A stretch of DNA of 64,000 nt from Skeletonema tropicum (taxonomy: Eukaryota; Bacillariophyta; Thalassiosirophyceae; Thalassiosirales; Thalassiosiraceae): assembly GCA_037178625.1 (NCBI GenBank), contig CM074133.1, positions 3,720,001-3,784,000 of the forward strand, read 5' to 3'. The notes beneath the pieces are model-generated. The model saw only the letters and a program-made list of their open reading frames with translations, was not told the origin of the DNA and ran no database searches. Shown here one piece after another: positions 9,231-17,981 of this stretch (positions within the stretch are counted from its first letter, which is position 1; each line of letters opens with the position of its first letter). Both the position numbers and the translations under genes were made by a program.

Positions 9231-9775
9231 TCATCCTCCGCTGCTTTCTTGCTGAAGTGTAAGTGTATCTGACTGTCCGTTCATTTCTTTGTTGTCGCCG
9301 GATTTACCCGTAGCCACCAGTTTCAATAGCCCGAGTATCTTCTCTTGCTGTGGTACCGCTTGATTTACATTCTCCGCTACCAATTTGCCTTCTTTATCCA
9401 AATGGGTGAAGCAAACGAAAACCGTAGCACTAATTTTTGTTGGCAGGCCCGTATTTGTGCCTTTGATGTAATGCTCAGGTCGATCTTCCTCGACTTGCTG
9501 CGTAGTCGTTTCTGTACCTGCTGTTGGTTTGTCAGGGGTGATAACGTTGTTGGTGGTTGGTCTGGTGACAGCCTCGGCAGTATGATGGTAGGTGTGTTAT
9601 TCTTTCCGGGGGTGTTCATCTGGTTGTCCGGCGGACTCGTTGTCTCCTTTAACGTGCTTTTTGCGTCCACAGCTTCAGCTGCAGATTCAACCGCAGATTC
9701 AGTTGCATCTGTAGCTTCAGGTGAGTTCATGGTGTCGTCGTTATCGTGTTCAGTTGGATGTTGTTTGTCGGTCAT
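9231..9775 (-). pseudogene. Hypothetical protein with one frameshift (virus-like block, gene 6)
   Basis: The first frame starts at ATG 9775 with a low-complexity acidic/Ala/Thr-rich region (ATDATESAVESAAEAVDA) and would stop at 9377. A different frame is open from about 9606 to a stop at 9231-9233 and reads like a folded protein: EEDRPEHYIKGTN, ISATVFVCFTHLDKEGKLVA, ILGLLKLVATG. The original gene most likely crossed from the first to the second frame within 9560-9606, giving about 178 residues. With this correction the stop moves to within 50 bp of palindrome H6, like the other genes. Family unknown. The frameshift, with that in gene 4, suggests a block no longer under coding selection. Confidence 0.5.
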
Positions 9776-10642
9776 GATTTGGTGGAGCGCTGTTGCGTTT
9801 TATGCGAGATCTGTGCGGCGGATTCGTTGGGTGCGGTGCTTTGCTCTGAATTACTTCCGGAACTTAAACTTGAAGTGTTGGGATTTTCCCCCCTCCTATC
9901 CCCGCTGAAATGCCCATTTTGATTGTCATTTAGATGCTATATCTTATGATTTAGATCTAAAAATCGCTTGATTTGTGCTAGAAAGGACTTTTCCAGGCTA
10001 ATTAAGTCAGATTGTCGATGAGCTTCTTCGTTCTTTCCGGTGTGCATCCCCGTCACCATCTATTTTCTTCATTTTTTCTCTGAGTGACGTGGTAAACTTC
10101 GTTACTTAAGGAATTAGTACACTTGATTCCAATCGTCTTACGTCACAAAGTACCAGAAGTCAGGTGTTGGCAAAATCCAATGAACAAAAAAGTATTTAAG
10201 TTCATGCAGCAAGTACTCAGGTCGACATTGGCTCAATTACATTATCTGCCGAGTCGTCTATTGATGCAAGTCTAAATAGACGCCGACGTTGGTTGCCGAC
10301 GTGTTTGCATTTGAATAACTGCCGATCTTTGGCCACGTACTGATCAATACGTCAGTTCTTAACTCCACGTCGACGTCTTGTGTTGAGCTGAATCTTTTTG
10401 TCGACGTGTTGTCGATGTGTTGAACCACAAGATCTTGTGTTGCCGACGTAGCTTACGAAGGAACTCGTTTACTTCATGACGTGGTTGGTTATTGATTGCA
10501 TTGTTCTCTGCTGATTATTGCGCTGGTGCGTTGGCGGCGGTTATGTAGGCAGTTTTGTACGTTGTCGAGCCGTTCAACAGCTCTCATAAATTATGCATTG
10601 CATCATTTACATCATCACATTTCTACATTGTCCGAATAAATA
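9776..10642. other. Divergent intergenic region between genes 6 and 7
   Basis: 867 bp between two diverging starts; presumably both promoters. I see no open frame of note and, unlike the 3'-end regions, no palindrome of the H family. A CGACGT-rich stretch (10270-10450, repeated GTCGACGT / GCCGACGT words) is the only compositional feature. Confidence 0.5.
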
Positions 10643-11131
10643 ATGAAGTTTGGCAACACAAATCCAGTTATATCCACCGTTGGTAGTAATGGTAAGGGCT
10701 TCCGTGCCGTGCGGAATCGGAGCAATGTCGATGCACGTCTTACTTCGTCAGGGGTCAAGACTGCCGCTAAACCGTCGGCTCCTGTCATTGCATTGAGCGT
10801 AACAGACATCAATTGGCGTTTGGTGCGTACCGACGATCGTATCTTCTCGCTGCTAGCGTCTGTTGCATTAGGCGATGGGTTTGACGTTGCCAAGTTGGAG
10901 AAGGAACAACTGCTCTTTTCTGCTCTTTCCGTCTTTGAAGTCGGGTCAATCAAGTACATCCTGAATGAACTGTCTGAACATTACCCGAATGTCCCAGTTG
11001 GTAAGACTGATTCTACTGACAAAGATGATCTGGTGTCTGCAGCGGTCAACTTCTTAATGTTTGCCGCTATTGCTCAGAAAGGAGGTACAAGCCAAGCGCC
11101 GTACACTTCAAATTGTGAGCATTTTTGGTAA
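10643..11131 (+). CDS. Hypothetical protein (virus-like block, gene 7)
   Basis: 162 codons from ATG 10643 (MKFGNTNPVIS). Basic, Ser/Asn-rich N-terminus, then helical segments (FSLLASVALGDGF, DDLVSAAVNFLMFAAIAQ). Not recognised. The stop at 11129-11131 is followed after about 30 bp by a diverged palindrome-family sequence (H7), so the gene seems complete and not cut by the assembly gap that begins about 100 bp further on. Confidence 0.5.
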   Translation: MKFGNTNPVISTVGSNGKGFRAVRNRSNVDARLTSSGVKTAAKPSAPVIALSVTDINWRLVRTDDRIFSLLASVALGDGFDVAKLEKEQLLFSALSVFEVGSIKYILNELSEHYPNVPVGKTDSTDKDDLVSAAVNFLMFAAIAQKGGTSQAPYTSNCEHFW

Positions 11132-11162
11132 GAGAGAAGGTTAACCTTCGTGTGGTTCAATG

Positions 11163-11200
11163 ATTTTTGGTATTTTTGTTCATTGTACCGTTTTACAAAT
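11163..11200. terminator. Palindrome-family sequence H7 after gene 7
   Basis: ATTTTTGGTATTTTTGTTCA...TTGTACCGTTTTACAAAT shares the words GGTAT, TTGTAC and TTTTACAAAT with H1-H6 but folds poorly. It is assigned by similarity and by position about 30 bp after a stop codon. Confidence 0.35.
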
Positions 11201-11234
11201 TCTGTCTTTTCCTTTTTACTTACAAGTTTTTTTT

Positions 11235-11734
11235 NNNNNNNNNNNNNNNNNNNNNNNNNNNNNNNNNNNNNNNNNNNNNNNNNNNNNNNNNNNNNNNNNN
11301 NNNNNNNNNNNNNNNNNNNNNNNNNNNNNNNNNNNNNNNNNNNNNNNNNNNNNNNNNNNNNNNNNNNNNNNNNNNNNNNNNNNNNNNNNNNNNNNNNNNN
11401 NNNNNNNNNNNNNNNNNNNNNNNNNNNNNNNNNNNNNNNNNNNNNNNNNNNNNNNNNNNNNNNNNNNNNNNNNNNNNNNNNNNNNNNNNNNNNNNNNNNN
11501 NNNNNNNNNNNNNNNNNNNNNNNNNNNNNNNNNNNNNNNNNNNNNNNNNNNNNNNNNNNNNNNNNNNNNNNNNNNNNNNNNNNNNNNNNNNNNNNNNNNN
11601 NNNNNNNNNNNNNNNNNNNNNNNNNNNNNNNNNNNNNNNNNNNNNNNNNNNNNNNNNNNNNNNNNNNNNNNNNNNNNNNNNNNNNNNNNNNNNNNNNNNN
11701 NNNNNNNNNNNNNNNNNNNNNNNNNNNNNNNNNN
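11235..11734. other. Assembly gap (500 N)
   Basis: Exactly 500 undetermined bases, probably a placeholder of fixed size. It separates the virus-like block from the first MYND-RING-Sel1 gene and hides the 3' part of that gene and the right boundary of the block. Confidence 0.99.
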
Positions 11735-11935
11735 CAATAATTCATCACGTAATTCAGCGGCTCTTTTGCTACACGCTTCTTTATGCTGTGATTTATGATT
11801 TTTCTGGCACTCATCGCTGCAATATCTAACGAGATCGCATTTAGCACATTCCATCAATTTCACATCATCAACTTCTGCTATGCTGCATGCAGCACAACAA
11901 GATGATGATGTGTCCGCTGAACTATCCTCGCTCAT
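11735..11935 (-). CDS. MYND-RING-Sel1 protein, copy 1 (N-terminal part, cut by gap)
   Basis: From ATG 11935 the frame gives MSEDSSADTSSSCCAACSIA, a complete MYND zinc finger (C-x2-C, C-x2-C, YCSDEC, H-x3-C) and the start of the family linker KRAAELRDELL, then enters the gap. MYND fingers bind proline-rich peptides and mediate protein-protein contact. Copy 2 starts 294 bp away in the opposite direction, so the two form a divergent pair. Whether the rest of this copy is intact cannot be seen. Confidence 0.8.
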
Positions 11936-12108
11936 TTTGAACTGCCGCAACTAAAATCTTTATTAACTCCTCACAAAAAAGTTTGGTTCCTTCTTGCCTT
12001 GCTTCGTGCATCGCTCGCACCAAGGACCAAGGAAAGAACCACCCAACCAACTCAGAACCATTCAACTCAAGCTACTTTTAAGTACATACAAGCACGTCAA
12101 ATAACAAT

Positions 12109-12160
12109 TTTGTTTGTTTGTTTGTTTGTTTGTTTGTTTGTTTGTTTGTTTGTTTGTTTT
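12109..12160. repeat. (TTTG)n microsatellite
   Basis: About 13 uninterrupted TTTG units within the 294-bp divergent promoter region between MYND copies 1 and 2. Confidence 0.95.
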
Positions 12161-12169
12161 AGCTTGCGA

Positions 12170-12229
12170 CGAACGAAGCTGACGACATCGATATTTGTTA
12201 TTTTATTTTCGGAGCGTCGGTGAAGTAAT
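12170..12229 (+). promoter_or_regulatory. Conserved 5' element of the MYND family
   Basis: GAACGAAGCTGACGACATCG...ATATTTGTTATTTT...CGGAGCGTCGGT ends just before the ATG of copy 2. Nearly the same string precedes copy 4 (16421-16479), a shortened form precedes copy 5 (17931-17981), and the last part (GAAGCGTCGGTAAAAC) precedes copy 8 (45330-45348). Its fixed distance to the ATG suggests a core promoter plus 5' UTR copied with the genes. Confidence 0.6.
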
Positions 12230-13168
12230 ATGAGCGAAGATAATGACAATGACAATGCAGTAGCAGTAGAATCATCCTGTTGTGCCGCCTGTGGCATCGC
12301 AGAATGCGATGACATCAAATTAGAGAAATGTGATGATTGTGATCTTGTTAGATATTGCAGCGATGAGTGTCAGAAAGAGCATAAATCAGAGCATGAAGAA
12401 GCGTGCAAGAAGCGACTGGCTGAATTACTTGATGAATTATTATTCAAACAACCAGCAAGCACACATCTTGGGGACTGCCCGATCTGCATGTTGCCTTTGC
12501 CGATTGATATATCGAAAATAACTATGACGCCATGTTGCAGCAAAGACATTTGCAAAGGTTGCGTTTATCAACGTGAGGCGAGAGTTGGATGCATCCTTGA
12601 GGCCTTCGTGCCTCATTCGTGCCCATTTTGTCGAGACGTTGTGCTCAAAACAAAGAAAGAGCGTGATCAAAAAAGTGAGAAACAAAGGATGAAAAGAATT
12701 GAAGCAAATGATCCAGATGCGATACACACAGAAGGGATGATGCAATACAAGCAAGGAGAGTATGGAAAAGCATTTGAGTTGTTAACGAAGGCTGCAGAAT
12801 TAGGATGTGCCGAGGCGCATCATCAGCTGTCAGGGTTGTATTTTAAGGGTGAAGGTGTTGAGAAGGATGAGGGGAAGCAAATTTACCATGCCGAAGAGGC
12901 TGCTATTGGTGGCCAACCCGAGGCTCGATACTATCTTGGATATTTAGAATGGCAAAATGGCAATAAGGAGAGAGCAGTGAAACATTGGATCATAGCTGCC
13001 ACTCAGGGAGAAGATGGTTCAATCAAAAAGTTGATGGATGCATTCAAGAGGGGATTTGTTTGCAAAGAGGACCTTGCAGCTGCTCTCCGGGTACACCAAG
13101 CCGCCGTAGATGCTACCAAAAGTCCACAGAGGGAGATAGCCGAAAATTGGGATATCACAAATATGTAA
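12230..13168 (+). CDS. MYND-RING-Sel1 protein, copy 2 (intact reference copy)
   Basis: 312 residues, no intron. Domain order: acidic N-terminus; MYND finger at 18-59 (C18-x2-C21, C34-x2-C37, C43-x3-C47, H55-x3-C59); linker; an all-Cys RING-like finger at about 82-135 (CPIC ... CCSKDIC-x2-C ... CPFC); basic helix KRIEAND; then about two Sel1 repeats at 160-255 (AELGCAEAHHQLSGLYFKGEGVEKD and the following AIGGQPEARYYLG unit); conserved tail AHQAAVDATKSPQRE. RING fingers usually make E3 ubiquitin ligases and Sel1 repeats are protein scaffolds, so a substrate-adaptor or ligase role is plausible but unproven. All expected zinc ligands are present. The conserved 5' element abuts the start codon. 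Confidence 0.88.
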   Translation: MSEDNDNDNAVAVESSCCAACGIAECDDIKLEKCDDCDLVRYCSDECQKEHKSEHEEACKKRLAELLDELLFKQPASTHLGDCPICMLPLPIDISKITMTPCCSKDICKGCVYQREARVGCILEAFVPHSCPFCRDVVLKTKKERDQKSEKQRMKRIEANDPDAIHTEGMMQYKQGEYGKAFELLTKAAELGCAEAHHQLSGLYFKGEGVEKDEGKQIYHAEEAAIGGQPEARYYLGYLEWQNGNKERAVKHWIIAATQGEDGSIKKLMDAFKRGFVCKEDLAAALRVHQAAVDATKSPQREIAENWDITNM

Positions 13169-13800
13169 GCCGTACATAATATGGCTAGCAATGGTATTGA
13201 GCTTCGAAATGCTCATATCTGCAGACATTACCAAAAGCGTAGCATGTAGGTCAGACAATGAAAAGGTGAAAGGTGATGTAGAGATGAGGAATGTTTTTAT
13301 TATTTCGAAGAGTTGGAGTAATTAATAAATAGATGCAAAGTAATCAGATCAGATATGAAGTATTACCATGTCATCGACCTTGCGGTAACTGACGCAACGA
13401 TTGTGGGGGGATCTGAGCTTTGTTCATCCCTTCAACGAACTATTCAGCGGCGTAGACATACGAAATACTACATTATCGAGAGAACTCACCACTCTTCCAA
13501 GAAGTTATTGCATTTGTGAGTGAAAATTGTATCGCTGCCTAAATAGAAGAAACATTATCCATGTAGATTAAACGTTGTCAATGCTTGGTTGTTGTTAGTT
13601 GTACTTCGTCGTCATCTTCTCCTCTCAAAACTCACAGAATTCTTCGTTCGTATTCTGTACACTTCCACGCCACCACAAAAAACAACGCATTGTACAACAA
13701 ACACATCTGCATTCAACGTCGTATTGAAACACATTGACCGCCACAACGTAGCATCACTTCATTCATCAATTATTTAACTGCACACATTTAATCCATTTAT
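13169..13800. other. Intergenic region, nothing recognised
   Basis: 632 bp between the 3' ends of MYND copy 2 and the MsrB gene. Only short, unconvincing open frames; no repeat or RNA seen. Confidence 0.6.
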
Positions 13801-14607
13801 TTATTCCTCCTCTCCTCCAACGGGCCTTCCAGCAACACTCACAAGACTGCATCATTAGAGAATGAACATTGTGTGTGAGTATATTGCAGCGGTGTCAATG
13901 CACAAACACGACAACAAAAGCATAACAACGACAGCATAAATCACAACATATCAAACAAAACAATCAAATACTACTCACTTGATACAATAACGATTGCCAC
14001 TCGAATCCGGTAAATTGTGCCCCAAATGCGTCCCATCCACACTCACCGACTCTCCATCGCCCAAACACCTCACATTCTCCCACACAACCTCCTCATCCCG
14101 AAAGCTAGGCCATCCATGACTTGCCGACTCATTCAAAAAGTCCTCCATCGAACGTCCCTTGGGCGCCACGAATAGCGGCTTGCCCGTGTTGGAATCATAA
14201 AATGTAATTTCCTTCCCTTCCTTGGCCGTAGCGCGCGCATCCTCGACAAATGATGTGGTGGTCCAGTATCCGGCATACTCGGCGTAATGTCGGTTGAAGT
14301 TGCAGATGCGATCGGCAGTGTCGTAATCGCACTTCCACCTCAAATCTTTCTGAACGGGCGTTTCAGAGGTGCCGTGTGCTTTTTGGGACATGATGGATTC
14401 ATCGCCCATGACGCAGGGGGCGGCGAATTCTTTTTTGCCAAAGAAGGAGTCGAGGACTGACATGGAGCGAGTGGTGGTGCTGCTGGAAGCAGTGGGTGTT
14501 GCGGTGGCGATGGTGCGGCGGAGGGCGCTGGAGGATGAGGAAGAAAAGGCGCTGGCTGAGCCGAGGGTGGAGGCTAGGAGGAGTAGGGAGTGGCTGTGGC
14601 GAGGCAT
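13801..14607 (-). CDS. msrB: Peptide-methionine (R)-S-oxide reductase, MsrB-like, probably plastid-targeted
   Basis: Two exons on the minus strand: 14607-13979 and 13846-13801, with a 132-bp intron (13847-13978) that has a strong GTGAGT donor and a TGCAG acceptor. Without splicing the protein would stop at RYCIK; splicing restores the MsrB signature RYCIN. Other family marks are SHGWPSF, GTHLGHNLPD and the catalytic Cys in RYCIN. The enzyme reduces methionine-R-sulfoxide in proteins. The N-terminus (MPRHSHSLLLLASTLGSASAF then a Ser/Thr-rich stretch) has the signal peptide plus ASAF motif of diatom plastid precursors. The zinc-binding CxxC pairs of many MsrBs are not present (SHGWPSF replaces SGCGWPSF-like forms). 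Start chosen at the Met that gives the targeting leader; an upstream in-frame ATG would add 17 residues. The conserved region seems rather divergent, so substrate specificity is uncertain. Confidence 0.75.
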
Positions 14608-15207
14608 GATTGATCTCAGTATATAGTACTGCTTGCTTCTTGATGATAGTAGACACAAGATGTGCTTATTTTATGTTTTGTACCGATGAGGAAGCCAGCG
14701 TCGATCGATCTCATCTTCGTCGGTCGATCATCGATCCTTTTGCGCCACCTCAGAAGCTTTCTTTTTAGTGTGGGGGCTACTTTAGGTTATTTACTACGCA
14801 CGTGGGCTAGTTATCATAACCTACTAATAGAGCCCCACACAAGTTGCATAAAATCATGAGGGACAGCGGACGGAATACAGTAGCACATAAGTAGCACTCT
14901 ATCTTCTCTCTCTAGAGAGAGGGAGAGGTGTTAGGTGAATGAAAGATTGTCTCTGATCTGTGGACGATTGTACCATGGTTTGCCGTCGGATTGAGATTAC
15001 TTAGTGTCTGTGTGATGACATCTGTTGCGGTGACACGCCACTGTCGAGTTGATAAGATTGAAAGAATGGAATACATCATTAACACTTCAACTCCATCAAA
15101 ACAACAAAACATTCTTCATCTTTAAATCACCTATTCAGCCTTGCTTGAGCCTTGCATGAGCATATTCAGAATGTTGCTTGCTATGCCGCTTACACTATCT
15201 CTATTAT
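14608..15207. other. Intergenic region with short dispersed repeat
   Basis: 600 bp upstream of the MsrB gene. Around 14765-14835 the words GGCTACTTTAGGTTA and TAACCTACTAATAGAGCCCC form a loose inverted pair, resembling a sequence near 29960 and 34930. CTCTCTCTAGAGAGAG at 14903-14921 is a small palindrome. No gene seen. Confidence 0.4.
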
Positions 15208-16123
15208 CTATCTCAAAAAATTGCACAACCCCTTTTCGGCTGCCTCCCTCTGTGGACTCTTGGTCTCGTCTACAGCAGCCTGATGTGCACGTAAAGTAGC
15301 AGCAAGTACCTCTTTGCTGACGAATCCCAGTTTAAATGCAATCATCAGTCTTTTGATTGATTCATCTTCTCGCTCCCTGGGTGGCAGCTATGATCCAATG
15401 TTTCACTGCCCTCTCCTTATTTCCATTGTGCCATTCCAAATATCCAAGACCATGTCGAGCTTCGGGGTGACCGCGTATGGCAGCCCCTTCGGCATGGTAA
15501 ATTTCCTTCCCCCTGTCCTTCTCAACACCTTCATTATGACTATACATATATGATAGGTTGCGATGTGCCTCGGCACATCCTAATTCAGCAGCCTTCGCGA
15601 ACCACTCAAATGCTTTTTTATACTCTCCTTTTTCGTGTTGTGTCATCCCTTCTCGGCAAATCGCAACTTTATTATTTGCTTCAATTCTTTTCGTACTTCG
15701 TTTATCAAATCCTTCCTCGTCATTTGTTTTGAGCATAGCGTTTCGACAGAATGGGCACGAGGGCTTCAATGATGCTTCCATCTCACGCATCGTATTGGCA
15801 TACATACAGCCATTGCAAATTCGTTTGCTGCAACACGAAGTGATACTTCTTTTCGATACATCAAGAGGAAATGGTAAAAAGCAGATCGGACAGTCCCCAA
15901 GATGTGTGCTCTCTGGTTGCTTGAATAATACCTCATCTCGTAATTCAGCGGCTCTTTTGCTGCACGCTTCTTCATGCTGTGATTTATGATCTGTTAGACA
16001 TTCATCGCTGCAATAGCGAACGAGATCGCAACCATCACATTTCTTCAATTTCAAGTCATCAACTTCTGCTTTGCCACACGAGGCACAACTTGATGATGTC
16101 TCCGCTGACCTATCCTTGCTCAT
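15208..16123 (-). pseudogene. MYND-RING-Sel1 protein, copy 3 (frameshift before C-terminus)
   Basis: ATG 16123 opens 253 codons with a complete MYND finger, RING-like finger (CPICFLPFPLD ... CCSKRICNGC ... CPFCR) and Sel1 region. The frame then stops just after HWIIAATQG. The usual tail is still readable in another frame down to 15208 (ESIKRLMIAFKLGFVSKEV, AHQAAVDETKSPQREAAEKG). Comparison with the other copies shows four extra bases (CGAG) in GGAG-CGAG-AAGATGAA at about 15360-15367. The truncated protein could still fold and function because only the tail is lost, so this may be a recent lesion. It is divergent from copy 4, 356 bp apart. Confidence 0.8.
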
Positions 16124-16420
16124 AGTTCACAGCCGCTACTAAAACTAGCCGCTCGCTCAAGCACCTCTCCCTCGCTGGAGAAAAAGATTGACGGAGACGA
16201 AAGACTGAATACTTATGGAGTGGATGGAGAGTTGGAATAGTTGGAGTTGTGTCATGAGGCGAAGGGATTGTGGCGGCACTGAAAGCGGCACTCAGAAGTG
16301 CACTTGCCGAAGAGACGAGGGGCTGGCAGGCCTGGCGAAGCCTGCCTGGCGAGGGCGGGGGCACAAACCAGCCCGACCCAACCACTGACCACTGCTCCAC
16401 TCACTCAAGCAACTTTAACA

Positions 16421-16479
16421 GTGAACGAAGCTGACGACATCAATATTTGTTATTTTCGGAGCGTCGGTTAAAGTAAAAT
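16421..16479 (+). promoter_or_regulatory. Conserved 5' element of MYND copy 4
   Basis: GTGAACGAAGCTGACGACAT, CAATATTTGTTATTTTCGGA, GCGTCGGTTAAAGTAAAAT immediately before the ATG: the second best copy of the family 5' element. Further upstream, 16255-16385 shares GGCGAAGGGATT, GGCGGCAC and CAGCCCGACCCAAC with the region before copy 5 (17750-17905). Confidence 0.6.
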
Positions 16480-17385
16480 ATGAGCGGAGATAGTAATGCT
16501 GTTGCGGCGGTAAACACATCATCTTGTGCTTCGTGCGGCATTGTAGAAAGTGACGACGTCAAATTGAAGAATTGCACTGCTTGCTATCTCCTTAAATGTT
16601 GTAGCATTGAATGTCAAAAGGACCATAGAAAACAGCATAAGCGGGACTGTAAAAAAAGAGTAGCTGAATTACGAGATGAAGTATTATTCAAGCCACCGGA
16701 AAGTACGCACATGGGGGACTGTCCAATCTGCATGATACCTCTGCCGTTTGATCAAACAAAATCTGTCATGATGGAATGCTGTAGCAAAGTGATTTGCGTA
16801 GGTTGTAGTTATGCCAATAGGTTGAGAGAGGAAGAAATGAGGCTTGAGCATACGTGCCCATTTTGTCGAAAAGCAAGACCCGTAACGGATGAGGAATGTG
16901 ACAAACGAAGGATGAAAAGAGTAGAGGCGAATGATCCATTTGCGCTGCTCAATGAAGGAACTGTGCAATACGAGGGAAAAAACTATATCAAAGCGGCTGA
17001 ATATTGGACAAGAGCTGCTGAATTGGGAAATATGGTAGCACATTGTAAACTGGCAATTATGTATCAGAACGGTATGGGGATTGGCAAAGACAAGGGGAAG
17101 GAAATTCATCATCTGGAAGAGGCTGCTATCGGCGGCCATCCAACAGCTAGATGCCTTCTTGGACAAGAGGAATTGAATAATGGCAATGCTGAGAGAGCAG
17201 TGAAACATTGCATCATCGGCGCCACGCAAGGTTGTGATTTTTCGATGAAAGCGCTGATGAAAGTATTCAAGATGGGATTAGTCGAAAAAGATGTTCTTAC
17301 TTCAACTCTTCGTGAGCATCAGGCCGCTGTAGATGCAACCAAAAGTCCTCAGAGGGAGACAGCTGCAAAATATCGTCCAAGGTGA
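16480..17385 (+). CDS. MYND-RING-Sel1 protein, copy 4
   Basis: 301 residues, intact. MYND finger variant with YLLKCCSIEC in place of DLVRYCSDEC, basic HRKQHKRDCKKR helix, RING-like finger (CPICMIPLPFD ... CCSKVICVGC ... CPFCRK) and Sel1 region with AELGNMVAHCKLAIMYQNG. It shares the CTACYLxKxCSIECQKDH signature with copy 5, 600 bp downstream in the same orientation, so the two are a tandem duplicate. Tail AHQAAVDATKSPQRETA is present (as EHQAAVDATKSPQRE). Confidence 0.87.
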   Translation: MSGDSNAVAAVNTSSCASCGIVESDDVKLKNCTACYLLKCCSIECQKDHRKQHKRDCKKRVAELRDEVLFKPPESTHMGDCPICMIPLPFDQTKSVMMECCSKVICVGCSYANRLREEEMRLEHTCPFCRKARPVTDEECDKRRMKRVEANDPFALLNEGTVQYEGKNYIKAAEYWTRAAELGNMVAHCKLAIMYQNGMGIGKDKGKEIHHLEEAAIGGHPTARCLLGQEELNNGNAERAVKHCIIGATQGCDFSMKALMKVFKMGLVEKDVLTSTLREHQAAVDATKSPQRETAAKYRPR

Positions 17386-17930
17386 AGTAGGATTGGTCTT
17401 ATGGAATGAAAAACTCCATCAAGGAGTAGAAGGCATCATAAGATAATAATAATAACAGAAATTTTAAAGTACGTCTGATTAACCCTCTCTAGGGGCGAAA
17501 TTATGACTAGGCATCAAAAGATAGTTATTTACCCTTTGCCTCTTGAATACTTTAGAGCTGCAAAACTTAGTTTCCTTGCCTCACACCTCACAGCATGATT
17601 TCGGCAAAGCAACAAGCAACTTAGCCGCATCAACTTGGCTTGCTGCTTGCTAATGGTCGGAAGTTAGTTCTCTATGATTTTGATTTCCACGTGTTCGCAT
17701 GACTGCGCTGGTCGGTTCGGTACTTACGTATGTGTTGTTGGAAATTCAAGGCGAAGGGATTTAGGCGGCACCACGGGAACCGCGGCACTAAAGCGCACTC
17801 ATCTCAGAATTCAGAATCCTTTTCCGTCCGTGTTCAGAAGTGCCTTTGCTTGCCCTGGGAATTCAAGGCGAGGCACAACCACAACCACAACCAGCCCGAC
17901 CCAACTACCCACTCAACTTAAGCATCTTAA
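17386..17930. other. Intergenic region between tandem MYND copies 4 and 5
   Basis: 545 bp, no gene. 17740-17905 is homologous to the upstream region of copy 4, showing that the unit of duplication included several hundred bases of promoter. Confidence 0.55.
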
Positions 17931-17981
17931 CGGTGAAAGAAGCTGACGGAAATCATTAATTCGGAGCGGCGGTAAAATAAA

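Noticed and set aside
3094..11205. Endogenous copy of a known diatom RNA or ssDNA virus
   Set aside because: I see no polymerase, replication-initiator or capsid signature of those groups; naming a family would be a guess.
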